NCBI RefSeq assembly: GCF_000020965.1
Contig: NC_011297.1
Location: 1,646,525 to 1,710,524, forward strand
From: Dictyoglomus thermophilum H-6-12
GTDB lineage: Bacteria; Dictyoglomota; Dictyoglomia; Dictyoglomales; Dictyoglomaceae
DNA: 64,000 nucleotides
Direction: 5' to 3'
Position 1 is the first letter of the stretch. The number at the start of each line of letters is the position of its first letter. Position numbers and translations under genes: made by a program. The notes under the pieces are model-generated. The model was given only the letters and a program-made list of their open reading frames with translations. It ran no database searches and had not been told where the DNA came from. Positions 1 to 8,268 of the stretch are shown in pieces.

Positions 1-63
1 GAAGTAAATTTTAAAATATAATATTTAAGTAAAAGTAAAATCTAAACTAACAGAGGTGAAAAA

Positions 64-171
64 ATGGGAAAACAGTGGAGAGTAATTCTTAAGAGAAGAA
101 GAAGAAAGGCAAGAGAGAAAAGAAAGAAAGAAAGACTTAAGATGCTTCTTAAAGAACTAAAAAAGGCCTAA
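64..171 (+). CDS. very small, highly basic protein (35 aa), possible ribosome-associated protein
   Basis: This 35-residue frame starts with MGKQWRVILKRRRRKAR and is about half Lys/Arg. An in-frame ATG follows a clear ribosome site (GAGGTG at 54-59), and the frame ends in TAA 50 bases before the next gene. Its size and charge resemble small ribosomal or RNA-binding proteins such as the AURKAIP1/COX24-type (bS22-like) peptides, but that is a weak resemblance from memory. It has no hydrophobic segment. Translation is supported by the ribosome site and the intact frame; function is unknown. Confidence 0.6.
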   Translation: MGKQWRVILKRRRRKAREKRKKERLKMLLKELKKA

Positions 172-220
172 TTTCTTAATCAGTAGTTTTTTAATTTAGG
201 AAGGACCCCATAGAATCATT

Positions 221-1354
221 ATGAATATTACTGAAAAAATAGAAATATTGACAGAGGCGGCCAAATTTGATCTATGTGGGTCCTTCTTGTGTTCCAAAGA
301 AGCTATCCAAAGAAAATCCACAATAAATGGCTGGATATACCCAACAACCCTTCCCGATGGAAGAACAGTAAGACTTCTTAAAATACTCCTCTCAAATGAC
401 TGCATCCATAACTGTTATTACTGTGCCAATAGAAGAGATAGGGCATTTCCAAGAATAAGCTTCACAGCTGACGAGATGGTAAGACTCTTTTTAGAGCTTA
501 GAAGGAGAAACCTTGTTGATGGACTCTTCCTGAGCTCTGCTGTGACCAAATCTCCCAAACACACTATGGAACAAATGCTAAAAGTTGCAGAAATACTAAG
601 AGAAAAACACAACTTCAAAGGATATATACATCTGAAAATCTTGCCCGAATCCTCCTTAGATTACATAGAAACAGCTATAAGATATGCTGATAGAGTATCT
701 ATAAACCTTGAGGCACCAAGGGAAAACTATCTTAAAGAAATTGCTCCTGAGAAAGATTTATTAGCGCTTATAAACAAACTGGAGATAATAAAAAGATTAT
801 CCGAAAAGAACATAGTTCCTAAATCTGGCATAACCACACAATTTGTGGTAGGAGCCTCTAAAGAAAAGGATGTAGAAATTCTTTCCTTAACTTATAAACT
901 TTACCAGGAATATAAACTTTCAAGAGCTTATTTCAGCGCTTTCCAACCCATACCTCAAACTCCCCTTGAAGACCTACGTCCTACTTCTACTTGGCGAGAA
1001 GTAAGACTATATGAAGCAGATTTTCTAATCAGGAGATATAACTTTTCGATTAACGAACTTATTTTTGATGAAAACGGAAATCTTCCTTTAAACGAGGATC
1101 CTAAAACTCTTTGGGCAAAGACCCATCCTCAATTTTTCCCTATAGAAATAAACAAAGCAACCTATGAACAACTTTTAAGAATACCAGGCATTGGTCCTAT
1201 AAGTGCAAAGAAGATTATAAAAGCAAGAAAAGAACAAAAAATAAGAGATATTAAGGACTTGAAAAAGTTAGGAATCCAGGTTGAAAGATGTAAAAATTAT
1301 ATTTTAATAAATGGAAAGAGCCCTTCCTCAGAGAAGCAACTATCTCTTCTCTAA
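221..1354 (+). CDS. radical SAM protein with C-terminal helix-hairpin-helix (putative DNA modification/repair type)
   Basis: A 377-residue protein. Near residue 65 it has the 4Fe-4S radical SAM motif CIHNCYYC (CxxxCxxC), followed by a TIM-barrel-like body. The C-terminal part (from about residue 310) has a helix-hairpin-helix DNA-binding motif, RIPGIGPISAKKIIKARK. This domain order matches the family I know as TIGR03916, a putative DNA modification/repair radical SAM protein, usually encoded beside a uracil-DNA-glycosylase-like partner; no such partner is adjacent here. The ribosome site is AGGAAGG at 198-204. The stop codon lies inside the terminator shared with the convergent beta-glucosidase gene. 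The family call is firm; the reaction is not known. Confidence 0.88.
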   Translation: MNITEKIEILTEAAKFDLCGSFLCSKEAIQRKSTINGWIYPTTLPDGRTVRLLKILLSNDCIHNCYYCANRRDRAFPRISFTADEMVRLFLELRRRNLVDGLFLSSAVTKSPKHTMEQMLKVAEILREKHNFKGYIHLKILPESSLDYIETAIRYADRVSINLEAPRENYLKEIAPEKDLLALINKLEIIKRLSEKNIVPKSGITTQFVVGASKEKDVEILSLTYKLYQEYKLSRAYFSAFQPIPQTPLEDLRPTSTWREVRLYEADFLIRRYNFSINELIFDENGNLPLNEDPKTLWAKTHPQFFPIEINKATYEQLLRIPGIGPISAKKIIKARKEQKIRDIKDLKKLGIQVERCKNYILINGKSPSSEKQLSLL

Positions 1355-1364
1355 GAAAGGGCTC
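1318..1364. terminator. bidirectional hairpin terminator between radical SAM and beta-glucosidase genes
   Basis: GAGCCCTT near 1318-1325 pairs with AAGGGCTC ending about 1364, with CAGAGAAG/CTTCTCT pairing inside. The stem contains the stop codon of the plus-strand gene and ends just before the stop of the minus-strand gene, as expected for a terminator shared by convergent genes. The flanking T-runs are short. Confidence 0.6.
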
Positions 1365-1369
1365 CTCAA

Positions 1370-2734
<1,365 letters not shown>

Positions 2735-2800
2735 CTAATTTTTTAACTTTTGTTATCTTACTAAACTAAATAGACTTTGAGAAGGGGGAATATTATACCC

Positions 2801-2829
2801 TTGATTTTTCAAAAACTTTTTTATATAAT
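2801..2829 (+). promoter_or_regulatory. promoter of tRNA-Asn
   Basis: TTGATT at 2801-2806, a 17-base spacer and TATAAT at 2824-2829 predict a start near 2836, just upstream of the tRNA at 2853. Confidence 0.65.
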
Positions 2830-2852
2830 TTTGTACAACAGTAATTAATCGC

Positions 2853-2927
2853 TCCTCGGTAGCTCAACGGTAGAGCGGCCGGCTGTTAACCGGCGGGTTG
2901 CAGGTTCGAATCCTGCCCGAGGAGCCA
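2853..2927 (+). tRNA. tRNA-Asn (anticodon GTT)
   Basis: The cloverleaf folds completely: acceptor TCCTCGG/CCGAGGA, D stem GCTC/GAGC, anticodon stem GCCGG/CCGGC with loop CTGTTAA (anticodon GTT at 2885-2887), T stem GCAGG/CCTGC with loop TTCGAAT, discriminator G and an encoded CCA at 2925-2927. A T-rich run follows. It is a single tRNA gene, not part of a cluster. Confidence 0.97.
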
Positions 2928-3071
2928 AGTTTTTTATAATTTTCCTCTTTCTTATTGAAACCCTCTTAAAACAATTTCTACAATTACAACTCATATTCAC
3001 GCATTCCTTAGGCATTTTTATACCCAAAAGACATCAAAGCAAATTTTTGTTACTATTTTCATTGATTTTTA

Positions 3072-3100
3072 TTGACTTAAAATGCATTCTAATGTAACAT
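3072..3100 (+). promoter_or_regulatory. promoter of the GH130 gene
   Basis: TTGACT at 3072-3077, a 17-base spacer and TAACAT at 3095-3100. The predicted start near 3107 lies downstream of the in-frame ATG at 3082, which supports translation from ATG 3130 instead. Confidence 0.5.
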
Positions 3101-3129
3101 TAAAAGAAAAAAAGGAGGATTTTTTTAAT

Positions 3130-4125
3130 ATGGGGAAGTACGAAATTATTGGTGAAAAAATTCCTAACCTCCCATGGGAAGACAGGCCAAAAGGAAGCAG
3201 TGATATAGTATGGAGATACTCCAAAAACCCAATTATCAAAAGAAACCAAATAAAAAGAGCCAATAGTATTTTCAACAGTGCAGTTGTAACTTTCAATGGA
3301 AAATTTGCGGGCGTTTTCAGAGTTGATGACAAAGCAAGATCCATGAATCTTCACGCAGGATTTAGCGATGACGGCATAAATTGGGTTATAGAAGAAGAAC
3401 CCATAAACTTTATTCAACAGACCCGTGATCCCTTAATCAGTGAATACAAGTATGATCCAAGAGTTACCTTTATTGAAGATCGTTATTACATAACTTGGTG
3501 CAATGGATATCATGGTCCAACCATTGGAGTAGGTTATACTTTTGATTTTAAAGAGTTTTATCAATTAGAAAATGCCTTCCTACCCTATAACAGAAATGGA
3601 GTACTTTTCCCAAGAAAGATCAATGGTAAATATGCTATGTTAAGCAGACCATCCGACAGAGGTCATACCCCTTTTGGAGATATCTTTTATAGTGAAAGCC
3701 CTGATATGATTCATTGGGGATGCCACAGATTTGTTATGTCTGCAGGACTTACAGGCTGGCAATCTCTTAAAATTGGTGCAGGACCAACTCCTATAGAAAC
3801 CAGTGAGGGTTGGCTCTTGATCTACCATGGAGTACTTCTCTCCTGTAATGGATATGTCTATAGCTTTAGTGCAGCTCTCCTTGACTTAGAAAAGCCTTGG
3901 AAAGTTAAATATAGAGCAAGATCCTATCTCCTCTCTCCCCAAGAATACTATGAGTGTGTAGGAGATGTTCCAAATGTAGCCTTTCCATGTGCAGCATTAT
4001 GTGATGCAGAAACAGGAAGACTCGCTATTTATTATGGCGGTGCCGATACTGTAGTTGCTCTTGCCTTTGCTTATGTAGATGAGATAATTGATTTCCTTAA
4101 AGAAGATGGCGTAAAATATGAATAA
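3130..4125 (+). CDS. glycoside hydrolase family 130 enzyme, likely beta-mannoside phosphorylase
   Basis: A 331-residue five-bladed beta-propeller protein of GH130. Members are mostly inverting phosphorylases acting on beta-1,4-mannosyl-glucose or mannooligosaccharides and releasing mannose 1-phosphate. Visible family motifs include YDPRVTF, whose Asp is the expected catalytic acid, and [20 protein letters not shown] chose ATG 3130 because AGGAGG at 3113-3118 sits directly upstream; the in-frame ATG at 3082 would precede the predicted transcription start. There is no signal peptide, so it is cytoplasmic. The nearby beta-mannosidase supports a mannan-oligosaccharide role. Whether it is a phosphorylase or hydrolase, and its exact substrate, cannot be read from sequence alone. 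Confidence 0.88.
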   Translation: MGKYEIIGEKIPNLPWEDRPKGSSDIVWRYSKNPIIKRNQIKRANSIFNSAVVTFNGKFAGVFRVDDKARSMNLHAGFSDDGINWVIEEEPINFIQQTRDPLISEYKYDPRVTFIEDRYYITWCNGYHGPTIGVGYTFDFKEFYQLENAFLPYNRNGVLFPRKINGKYAMLSRPSDRGHTPFGDIFYSESPDMIHWGCHRFVMSAGLTGWQSLKIGAGPTPIETSEGWLLIYHGVLLSCNGYVYSFSAALLDLEKPWKVKYRARSYLLSPQEYYECVGDVPNVAFPCAALCDAETGRLAIYYGGADTVVALAFAYVDEIIDFLKEDGVKYE

Positions 4126-4137
4126 AAATTAAAAATA

Positions 4138-4160
4138 GCGGGGGAGAAAATCTCCCCCGC
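4138..4160 (-). terminator. strong hairpin, terminator-like on the minus strand
   Basis: GCGGGGGAGA at 4138-4147 and TCTCCCCCGC at 4151-4160 form a perfect 10-bp stem with loop AAA. On the minus strand it is followed by a T-rich tail (complement of 4125-4137), so it should end transcripts coming leftward from the beta-mannosidase gene. There is no T-run on the plus strand, where the hairpin lies ten bases before the archaemetzincin ATG. Confidence 0.6.
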
Positions 4161-4170
4161 AAGATAAAAA

Positions 4171-4704
4171 ATGGAAAAATATATTTATGTCGTTCCCATC
4201 GGAGATATATTAGAAGATCTAATAAATTTTCTGAGGGAAAAACTAGAGGAAATTTTTAGGCTAAAAGTAAAAGAATATACAAAGGTTCCCATACCTAAGG
4301 AAGCCTATAACCCTAAGAGAAACCAATACTATTCTTATTACTTTATTAATTTGCTATTCTCCTTAAAATTAAATGACGCCATTAAGATTCTTGGAATTAC
4401 AAACGTAGACTTATATACAGATAACTTGAACTTTATCTTTGGCGAGGCAATTCTTAACGGAAAAGAATGCGTAATAAGTATTGCTCGGTTAGACAATAAA
4501 TTTTATGGTTTACCTCCCGACCATACTCTCCTCAAAATAAGAGCCTTAAAAGAAGCCGTGCATGAACTAGGACACACTTTTGGGCTCAAACATTGCAAAA
4601 ACCCATCCTGTGTCATGTATTTTTCAAATAGTCTTGCTGACACAGATAAAAAAGACTATAATTTTTGTCCCGAATGCCAATTAAGACTTTATAACCTTTT
4701 TTAA
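4171..4704 (+). CDS. amzA: archaemetzincin-family zinc metalloprotease
   Basis: A 177-residue protein with the archaemetzincin zinc site HELGHTFGLKHC starting at His131, then CVM in the Met-turn region (SCVMYFSNS) and a second metal site with C..C near the C-terminus (FCPECQ). Length and motif order match the family, found mainly in archaea and scattered bacteria and predicted to be an aminopeptidase-like protease. No signal peptide is seen. No Shine-Dalgarno sequence lies in the usual place; a strong hairpin ends ten bases before the ATG. The 3' end overlaps the convergent beta-mannosidase by 24 bases. The physiological substrate is unknown. Confidence 0.9.
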   Translation: MEKYIYVVPIGDILEDLINFLREKLEEIFRLKVKEYTKVPIPKEAYNPKRNQYYSYYFINLLFSLKLNDAIKILGITNVDLYTDNLNFIFGEAILNGKECVISIARLDNKFYGLPPDHTLLKIRALKEAVHELGHTFGLKHCKNPSCVMYFSNSLADTDKKDYNFCPECQLRLYNLF

Positions 4705-7122
4705 GTTATAGCCTTCTAACTTTAGCTTAGATTCTACCTCTTTTAGAGTATACGGTGCTTTAAACCTTATACTATACTTTGTTTTAGGATAAATATTCAC
4801 AAAATTATCTTCCCACTCTGCATTTTCAAGTTTTAAAGATACCCATAATGCCAGAAAATCACTTTCAATATTTAGCAGATAAGAATTCTCTTCGATCTCC
4901 TTTACACTGTACACCACTACTGCATTAGGAAGTTCTAAGTGTCTAAACGGAGCAAAGAAGTACTCATTTTGATCAATAAGCTCATCCTTCTCATTATAGA
5001 GTTGAACGTAGAAAAATTCTTTGAATTTATCAACATCTTCCAAGTTAAATTCTCCTAAAATAACAGAAGAATTTGCAGGTATCTCAATATCCACTTCTTT
5101 TTTTCCTCTTCTCTTTCCTCGAAAAGTGCTTATGGCATACTCTATCTTACCGTAAAATTTTTCAAGGGTATCGTTGACTCCAAAAACTAAAAGTTTCCCA
5201 TTTCGAGGCTCAATGTTAACTTTAATATCCCTAAAAGCCCTCTTCACAAAATAATAAGAAGGCTTTAGTTTTTTGTAGTAATCTATAATACTCCAACTTA
5301 CTACAGGCCAACAATCATTCCATTGCCAAATCAAACTTCCAGAAGTATGAAACTTATTATTTCTCCAGTGCTCTATTCCTGTTTTTAAAGCAAGCCCTTG
5401 GATAATTTGAGAAAGATAAATATATTCATTCATATCTTCGGTTATTTTGAAATGTCCTGCAATATATCTTATTATCCTCTCAGTGCCCTCTCGAGCCTTA
5501 TTATGAAACTCCATCTCCCTACTTTGTGGATAATACTCTTTTTCAGAAGTTATAAACTTCCTGATAGTCTCAGCCACAGGAGGAGCTTGCATACCAAATT
5601 CACTTATGAATCTACCATTATCCTTTAAATAACCATTAAAATCGATCCAACCATGCCAAACTTCCCAATTATGTCTATCCCCTACTTCCTGAGAGTTAGG
5701 ATCCTTACCTCCGTAAGGACTACTAGGCCAATAAGGTCTTGTCAAATCAAGCCTAGCACAAACATCGGGAAGAACTCTACTGTATATCTCTTCTCCCCAA
5801 AACTTTTCTCTCTCTCCCCACCACTTAGCGTAATATCCCCAATGGTTCTCATTATTTCCACACCAAAGAACTATAGAAGGATGATTTCTTAATCTTTTAA
5901 TAACAAACTCTGCCTCTTTCTGTACATCATTCAAAAAATTCTCATCATCAGGATACTCGGCACAAGCAAACATAAAATCTTGCCAAACCATTATTCCAAG
6001 TTCATCACATAATTCATAAAAGATATCATTCTCATATATTCCTCCACCCCAAACCCTTAGCATATTTACTCCAGCTTCTTTTGCACGTATAAGCAAAAGT
6101 CTATAATCTTCTTCTTTTATCCGAGGTAGGAAGCTATCTGCAGGAATCCAGTTAGCCCCTTTTGCAAATACAGGTATATTGTTTATTTTAAACACAAAAC
6201 TTTCACCTTTATTATCCTCTTGAGTAAAAAGTTCTACCTTTCTTATTCCAAATCGCTCTTCAACCTTATCAAGAACTTCTCCCTTCTCGTCTAAAAGTAC
6301 TAATTGTAGTGTATATAAATTCTGCTCTCCGTATCCTCGAGGAAACCAAAGCTTCGGGTTCTTAATAGTAAGTGGAATCTTTAAAAAGACCCTTCCCTCA
6401 GGAAGAGTAAATCTTAATCTTTGTTCAAGCACAGGCTTTTTGTGAGAAATTCTAAAAGCCACATCTACAGGAATTGATTCCTGAAGCTCAATATCTAATT
6501 CAATATTTATTTGTGCATTTTCCCCAAGACTCCTGACAGGAACCCACACATCGAGAAGTCTCGCCTTATTCCACCCTTTTAGTTTCACCGACTTCCATAT
6601 GCCAGAAGTAGCAAGCCTAGGACCCCAATCCCAACCAAAAGAATATTGAGCTTTTCTACCAAAAACTCTTGGTGAATAATCTCCCCCATGAAGCTTATAA
6701 GGATAATTTTTAGCTCTTTCTTCAAGAACTTTACTTGGTGAAAAAAGCCTTACTTCTAATTCATTTTCTCCCTCTACCAATAGATCTTTAACATTAAATT
6801 CCCAAGCTATAAACATATTATCGGTTTCGCCAATCTTCTTACCATTAAGATATATTTCTGAAAAAGTATCTATACCTTCAAATTCTAAGTAAATAGAAGA
6901 GTATTTTAAGAATTCTTTGCCAACTTGAAATTTCTTTCTATATATCCAATCTTCTTTCTCTACCCACTGTACCTCTAATTCGTTTTCTCCCACAAAAGGA
7001 TCAGGAATAAGACCATTCTCCATCAAATCTAAATGTACACATCCAGGAACCTTCGCTTTACGCCACTTTTTATCTTTAACTGCTTTAAACTCCCACTCTC
7101 CATCAAGCTTCAATATTTCCAT
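4681..7122 (-). CDS. beta-mannosidase, glycoside hydrolase family 2
   Basis: An 813-residue GH2 enzyme in the usual order: jelly-roll sugar-binding domain (about 1-180), immunoglobulin-like domain (about 190-295), TIM barrel (about 300-630) and C-terminal beta domains. The acid/base lies in WCGNNEN (Glu425) and the nucleophile in FISEFG (Glu508). The N-terminal WEFKAVKDKKWRKAKVPGCVHLDL pattern (residues 10-33) is beta-mannosidase-like rather than beta-galactosidase-like. There is no signal peptide. It removes terminal beta-mannose and would feed mannan breakdown with the nearby GH130 enzyme. The ribosome site GGGAGG precedes the ATG and can pair with an upstream complementary stretch (see the regulatory entry). 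Confidence 0.95.
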   Translation of the reverse strand: MEILKLDGEWEFKAVKDKKWRKAKVPGCVHLDLMENGLIPDPFVGENELEVQWVEKEDWIYRKKFQVGKEFLKYSSIYLEFEGIDTFSEIYLNGKKIGETDNMFIAWEFNVKDLLVEGENELEVRLFSPSKVLEERAKNYPYKLHGGDYSPRVFGRKAQYSFGWDWGPRLATSGIWKSVKLKGWNKARLLDVWVPVRSLGENAQINIELDIELQESIPVDVAFRISHKKPVLEQRLRFTLPEGRVFLKIPLTIKNPKLWFPRGYGEQNLYTLQLVLLDEKGEVLDKVEERFGIRKVELFTQEDNKGESFVFKINNIPVFAKGANWIPADSFLPRIKEEDYRLLLIRAKEAGVNMLRVWGGGIYENDIFYELCDELGIMVWQDFMFACAEYPDDENFLNDVQKEAEFVIKRLRNHPSIVLWCGNNENHWGYYAKWWGEREKFWGEEIYSRVLPDVCARLDLTRPYWPSSPYGGKDPNSQEVGDRHNWEVWHGWIDFNGYLKDNGRFISEFGMQAPPVAETIRKFITSEKEYYPQSREMEFHNKAREGTERIIRYIAGHFKITEDMNEYIYLSQIIQGLALKTGIEHWRNNKFHTSGSLIWQWNDCWPVVSWSIIDYYKKLKPSYYFVKRAFRDIKVNIEPRNGKLLVFGVNDTLEKFYGKIEYAISTFRGKRRGKKEVDIEIPANSSVILGEFNLEDVDKFKEFFYVQLYNEKDELIDQNEYFFAPFRHLELPNAVVVYSVKEIEENSYLLNIESDFLALWVSLKLENAEWEDNFVNIYPKTKYSIRFKAPYTLKEVESKLKLEGYNLKKVIKS

Positions 7123-7125
7123 AGA

Positions 7126-7213
7126 TGAGAATCCTCCCTCAAGAGAATTTATTAAGTATAGCTTAACTATATTTTAAATGTAAAGCTTAAAAGTAACCAA
7201 AGGAGGATTCTCA
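7126..7213 (-). promoter_or_regulatory. 12-bp inverted repeat that can hide the beta-mannosidase ribosome site
   Basis: In the minus-strand message TGAGAATCCTCC (7213-7202) is perfectly complementary to GGAGGATTCTCA (7137-7126), and the latter contains the Shine-Dalgarno of the beta-mannosidase ATG at 7122. Only transcripts reading through from the upstream DUF4097 gene carry both arms. The promoter between the arms makes a message with a free ribosome site. Confidence 0.5.
7155..7184 (-). promoter_or_regulatory. promoter of the beta-mannosidase gene with small palindrome
   Basis: On the minus strand TTTACA (7184-7179), an 18-base spacer and TATACT (7160-7155) predict a start near 7148. A palindrome, TTAAG-TATAG-CTTAA at 7152-7166, covers the -10 and could be an operator. 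Confidence 0.5.
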
Positions 7214-7221
7214 AAAGAACC

Positions 7222-8001
7222 TTATCTAACACTTACATCTCCCATATTACATCTCAACTCTATGTAAGACTTTTCACCTGAGCCATAAATATAAGTGTTA
7301 CCTCTTACATTATCTGCTTTTCTTTCAACCGACAAACTTCCCAAGGAAACATCAACCACAACTTTTCCATCAAAGTTTTCAGGAAGAAATACCGTAATAT
7401 CCCCCATATTACAATTTAACTTTGCAAAGGAAGGATCATCTAAAAATTTTATACTTAGATCTCCCATATTAACATTTCCTTGAATTTTCTCCACATCAAC
7501 ATCCAAACTTGCATCTCCCATTTTTACATATACCTCAAACTCATCACAAATTACTTTTCCTTTTAAATCTCCTGCCAAAAGATTAACTCTTAAAGCCTTT
7601 AACTTAGGTATAGTTAGATTAAAATCTCCTGCATTAATTCTTATCACATTGTCCTCAATAGAAAAATCACCTTCGCCATCTATAAATATCTTGGACTCTT
7701 CCGAAATATTTATACTCACATCTCCTGCAGATACCTCAATATAAAGAGGCCTCTCTAAATCCCAGTCTAATACTTCATCTGCTTTAACTTTGCCTTTAAG
7801 CCCACTTGAAACCAAGTTAGGTACCACAGAAAGAGCAGAAGTAATAGCTTCAGCCACAATACCCCCAATATCTAAAAATCCTATTCCTTTCCTTCTTGAC
7901 TCTCTCTTTTCTTCAATAGTCTCAATTAATTTTTCCGCATCTTCAGCTGTAATCTTACCCTCCTCAAGAAGTTTTAATATCTTCTTAATTTCCTCTTCCA
8001 T
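7222..8001 (-). CDS. DUF4097-like beta-solenoid protein with SHOCT-like N-terminus
   Basis: A 259-residue protein. The N-terminal helix pair (KILKLLEEGKITAEDAEKL) resembles the short domain found at the start of YvlB/LiaX-type proteins. From about residue 80 a repetitive beta region begins, in which GD-plus-hydrophobic units recur (NMGDLSIK, NMGDITVF, NMGDVSVR), typical of DUF4097/DUF4098 repeats. There is no signal peptide or membrane segment. Relatives often sit in envelope-stress operons, but nothing nearby ties this one to stress. It has its own promoter (TTGATA-N17-TATAAT) and lies upstream of the beta-mannosidase. Molecular function is unknown. Confidence 0.75.
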   Translation of the reverse strand: MEEEIKKILKLLEEGKITAEDAEKLIETIEEKRESRRKGIGFLDIGGIVAEAITSALSVVPNLVSSGLKGKVKADEVLDWDLERPLYIEVSAGDVSINISEESKIFIDGEGDFSIEDNVIRINAGDFNLTIPKLKALRVNLLAGDLKGKVICDEFEVYVKMGDASLDVDVEKIQGNVNMGDLSIKFLDDPSFAKLNCNMGDITVFLPENFDGKVVVDVSLGSLSVERKADNVRGNTYIYGSGEKSYIELRCNMGDVSVR

Positions 8002-8037
8002 AAAAGATTCCTCCCCTCAATTTTAATAAAAACAATT

Positions 8038-8074
8038 TTGATAAAATTATAACATTAATTTTAAATTTTATCAA
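8038..8074 (-). promoter_or_regulatory. promoter of the DUF4097-like gene inside an 11-bp inverted repeat
   Basis: On the minus strand TTGATA (8074-8069), a 17-base spacer and TATAAT (8051-8046) give a strong promoter starting near 8039. The arms TTGATAAAATT (8038-8048) and AATTTTATCAA (8064-8074) are perfect inverted repeats spanning -35 to +1, as a repressor site might. Confidence 0.55.
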
Positions 8075-8138
8075 TTTTAATTTTATTTCTTTATGAATAG
8101 AGCCTTAATTTTACTAAAAGAAAAATTTTTCTGAAGTA

Positions 8139-8156
8139 AATTAACACACGTTAATT
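8139..8156. promoter_or_regulatory. 18-base inverted repeat upstream of the glucan phosphorylase promoter
   Basis: AATTAAC-ACAC-GTTAATT is a perfect 7-bp inverted repeat about 50 bases upstream of the predicted -35 box. It could bind a dimeric regulator, but in AT-rich DNA it could also be chance. The rest of the gap 8002-8268 holds only the two divergent promoters. Confidence 0.3.
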
Positions 8157-8202
8157 AAATTAAAACTATGTAATTTTCTTGCTTAATGCTAATTTTACCT
8201 GT

Positions 8203-8231
8203 TTGAAAACTTTAAATTTTTGTTATATCAT
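8203..8231 (+). promoter_or_regulatory. promoter of the glucan phosphorylase gene
   Basis: TTGAAA at 8203-8208, a 17-base spacer and TATCAT at 8226-8231 predict a start near 8238, about 30 bases before the TTG start codon. Confidence 0.5.
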
Positions 8232-8268
8232 TCTAAAAAACGCTCAATAACGAGGGAGGTAGAAAAAT

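Noticed and set aside
2845-3027. 60-residue minus-strand frame over the tRNA region
   Set aside because: It lies on the antisense of tRNA-Asn and has no homology or ribosome site; a chance frame.
5525-5533. Perfect DnaA box (TGTGGATAA)
   Set aside because: It is a single copy inside the beta-mannosidase coding sequence, with no cluster or AT-rich unwinding region, so it does not mark an origin.
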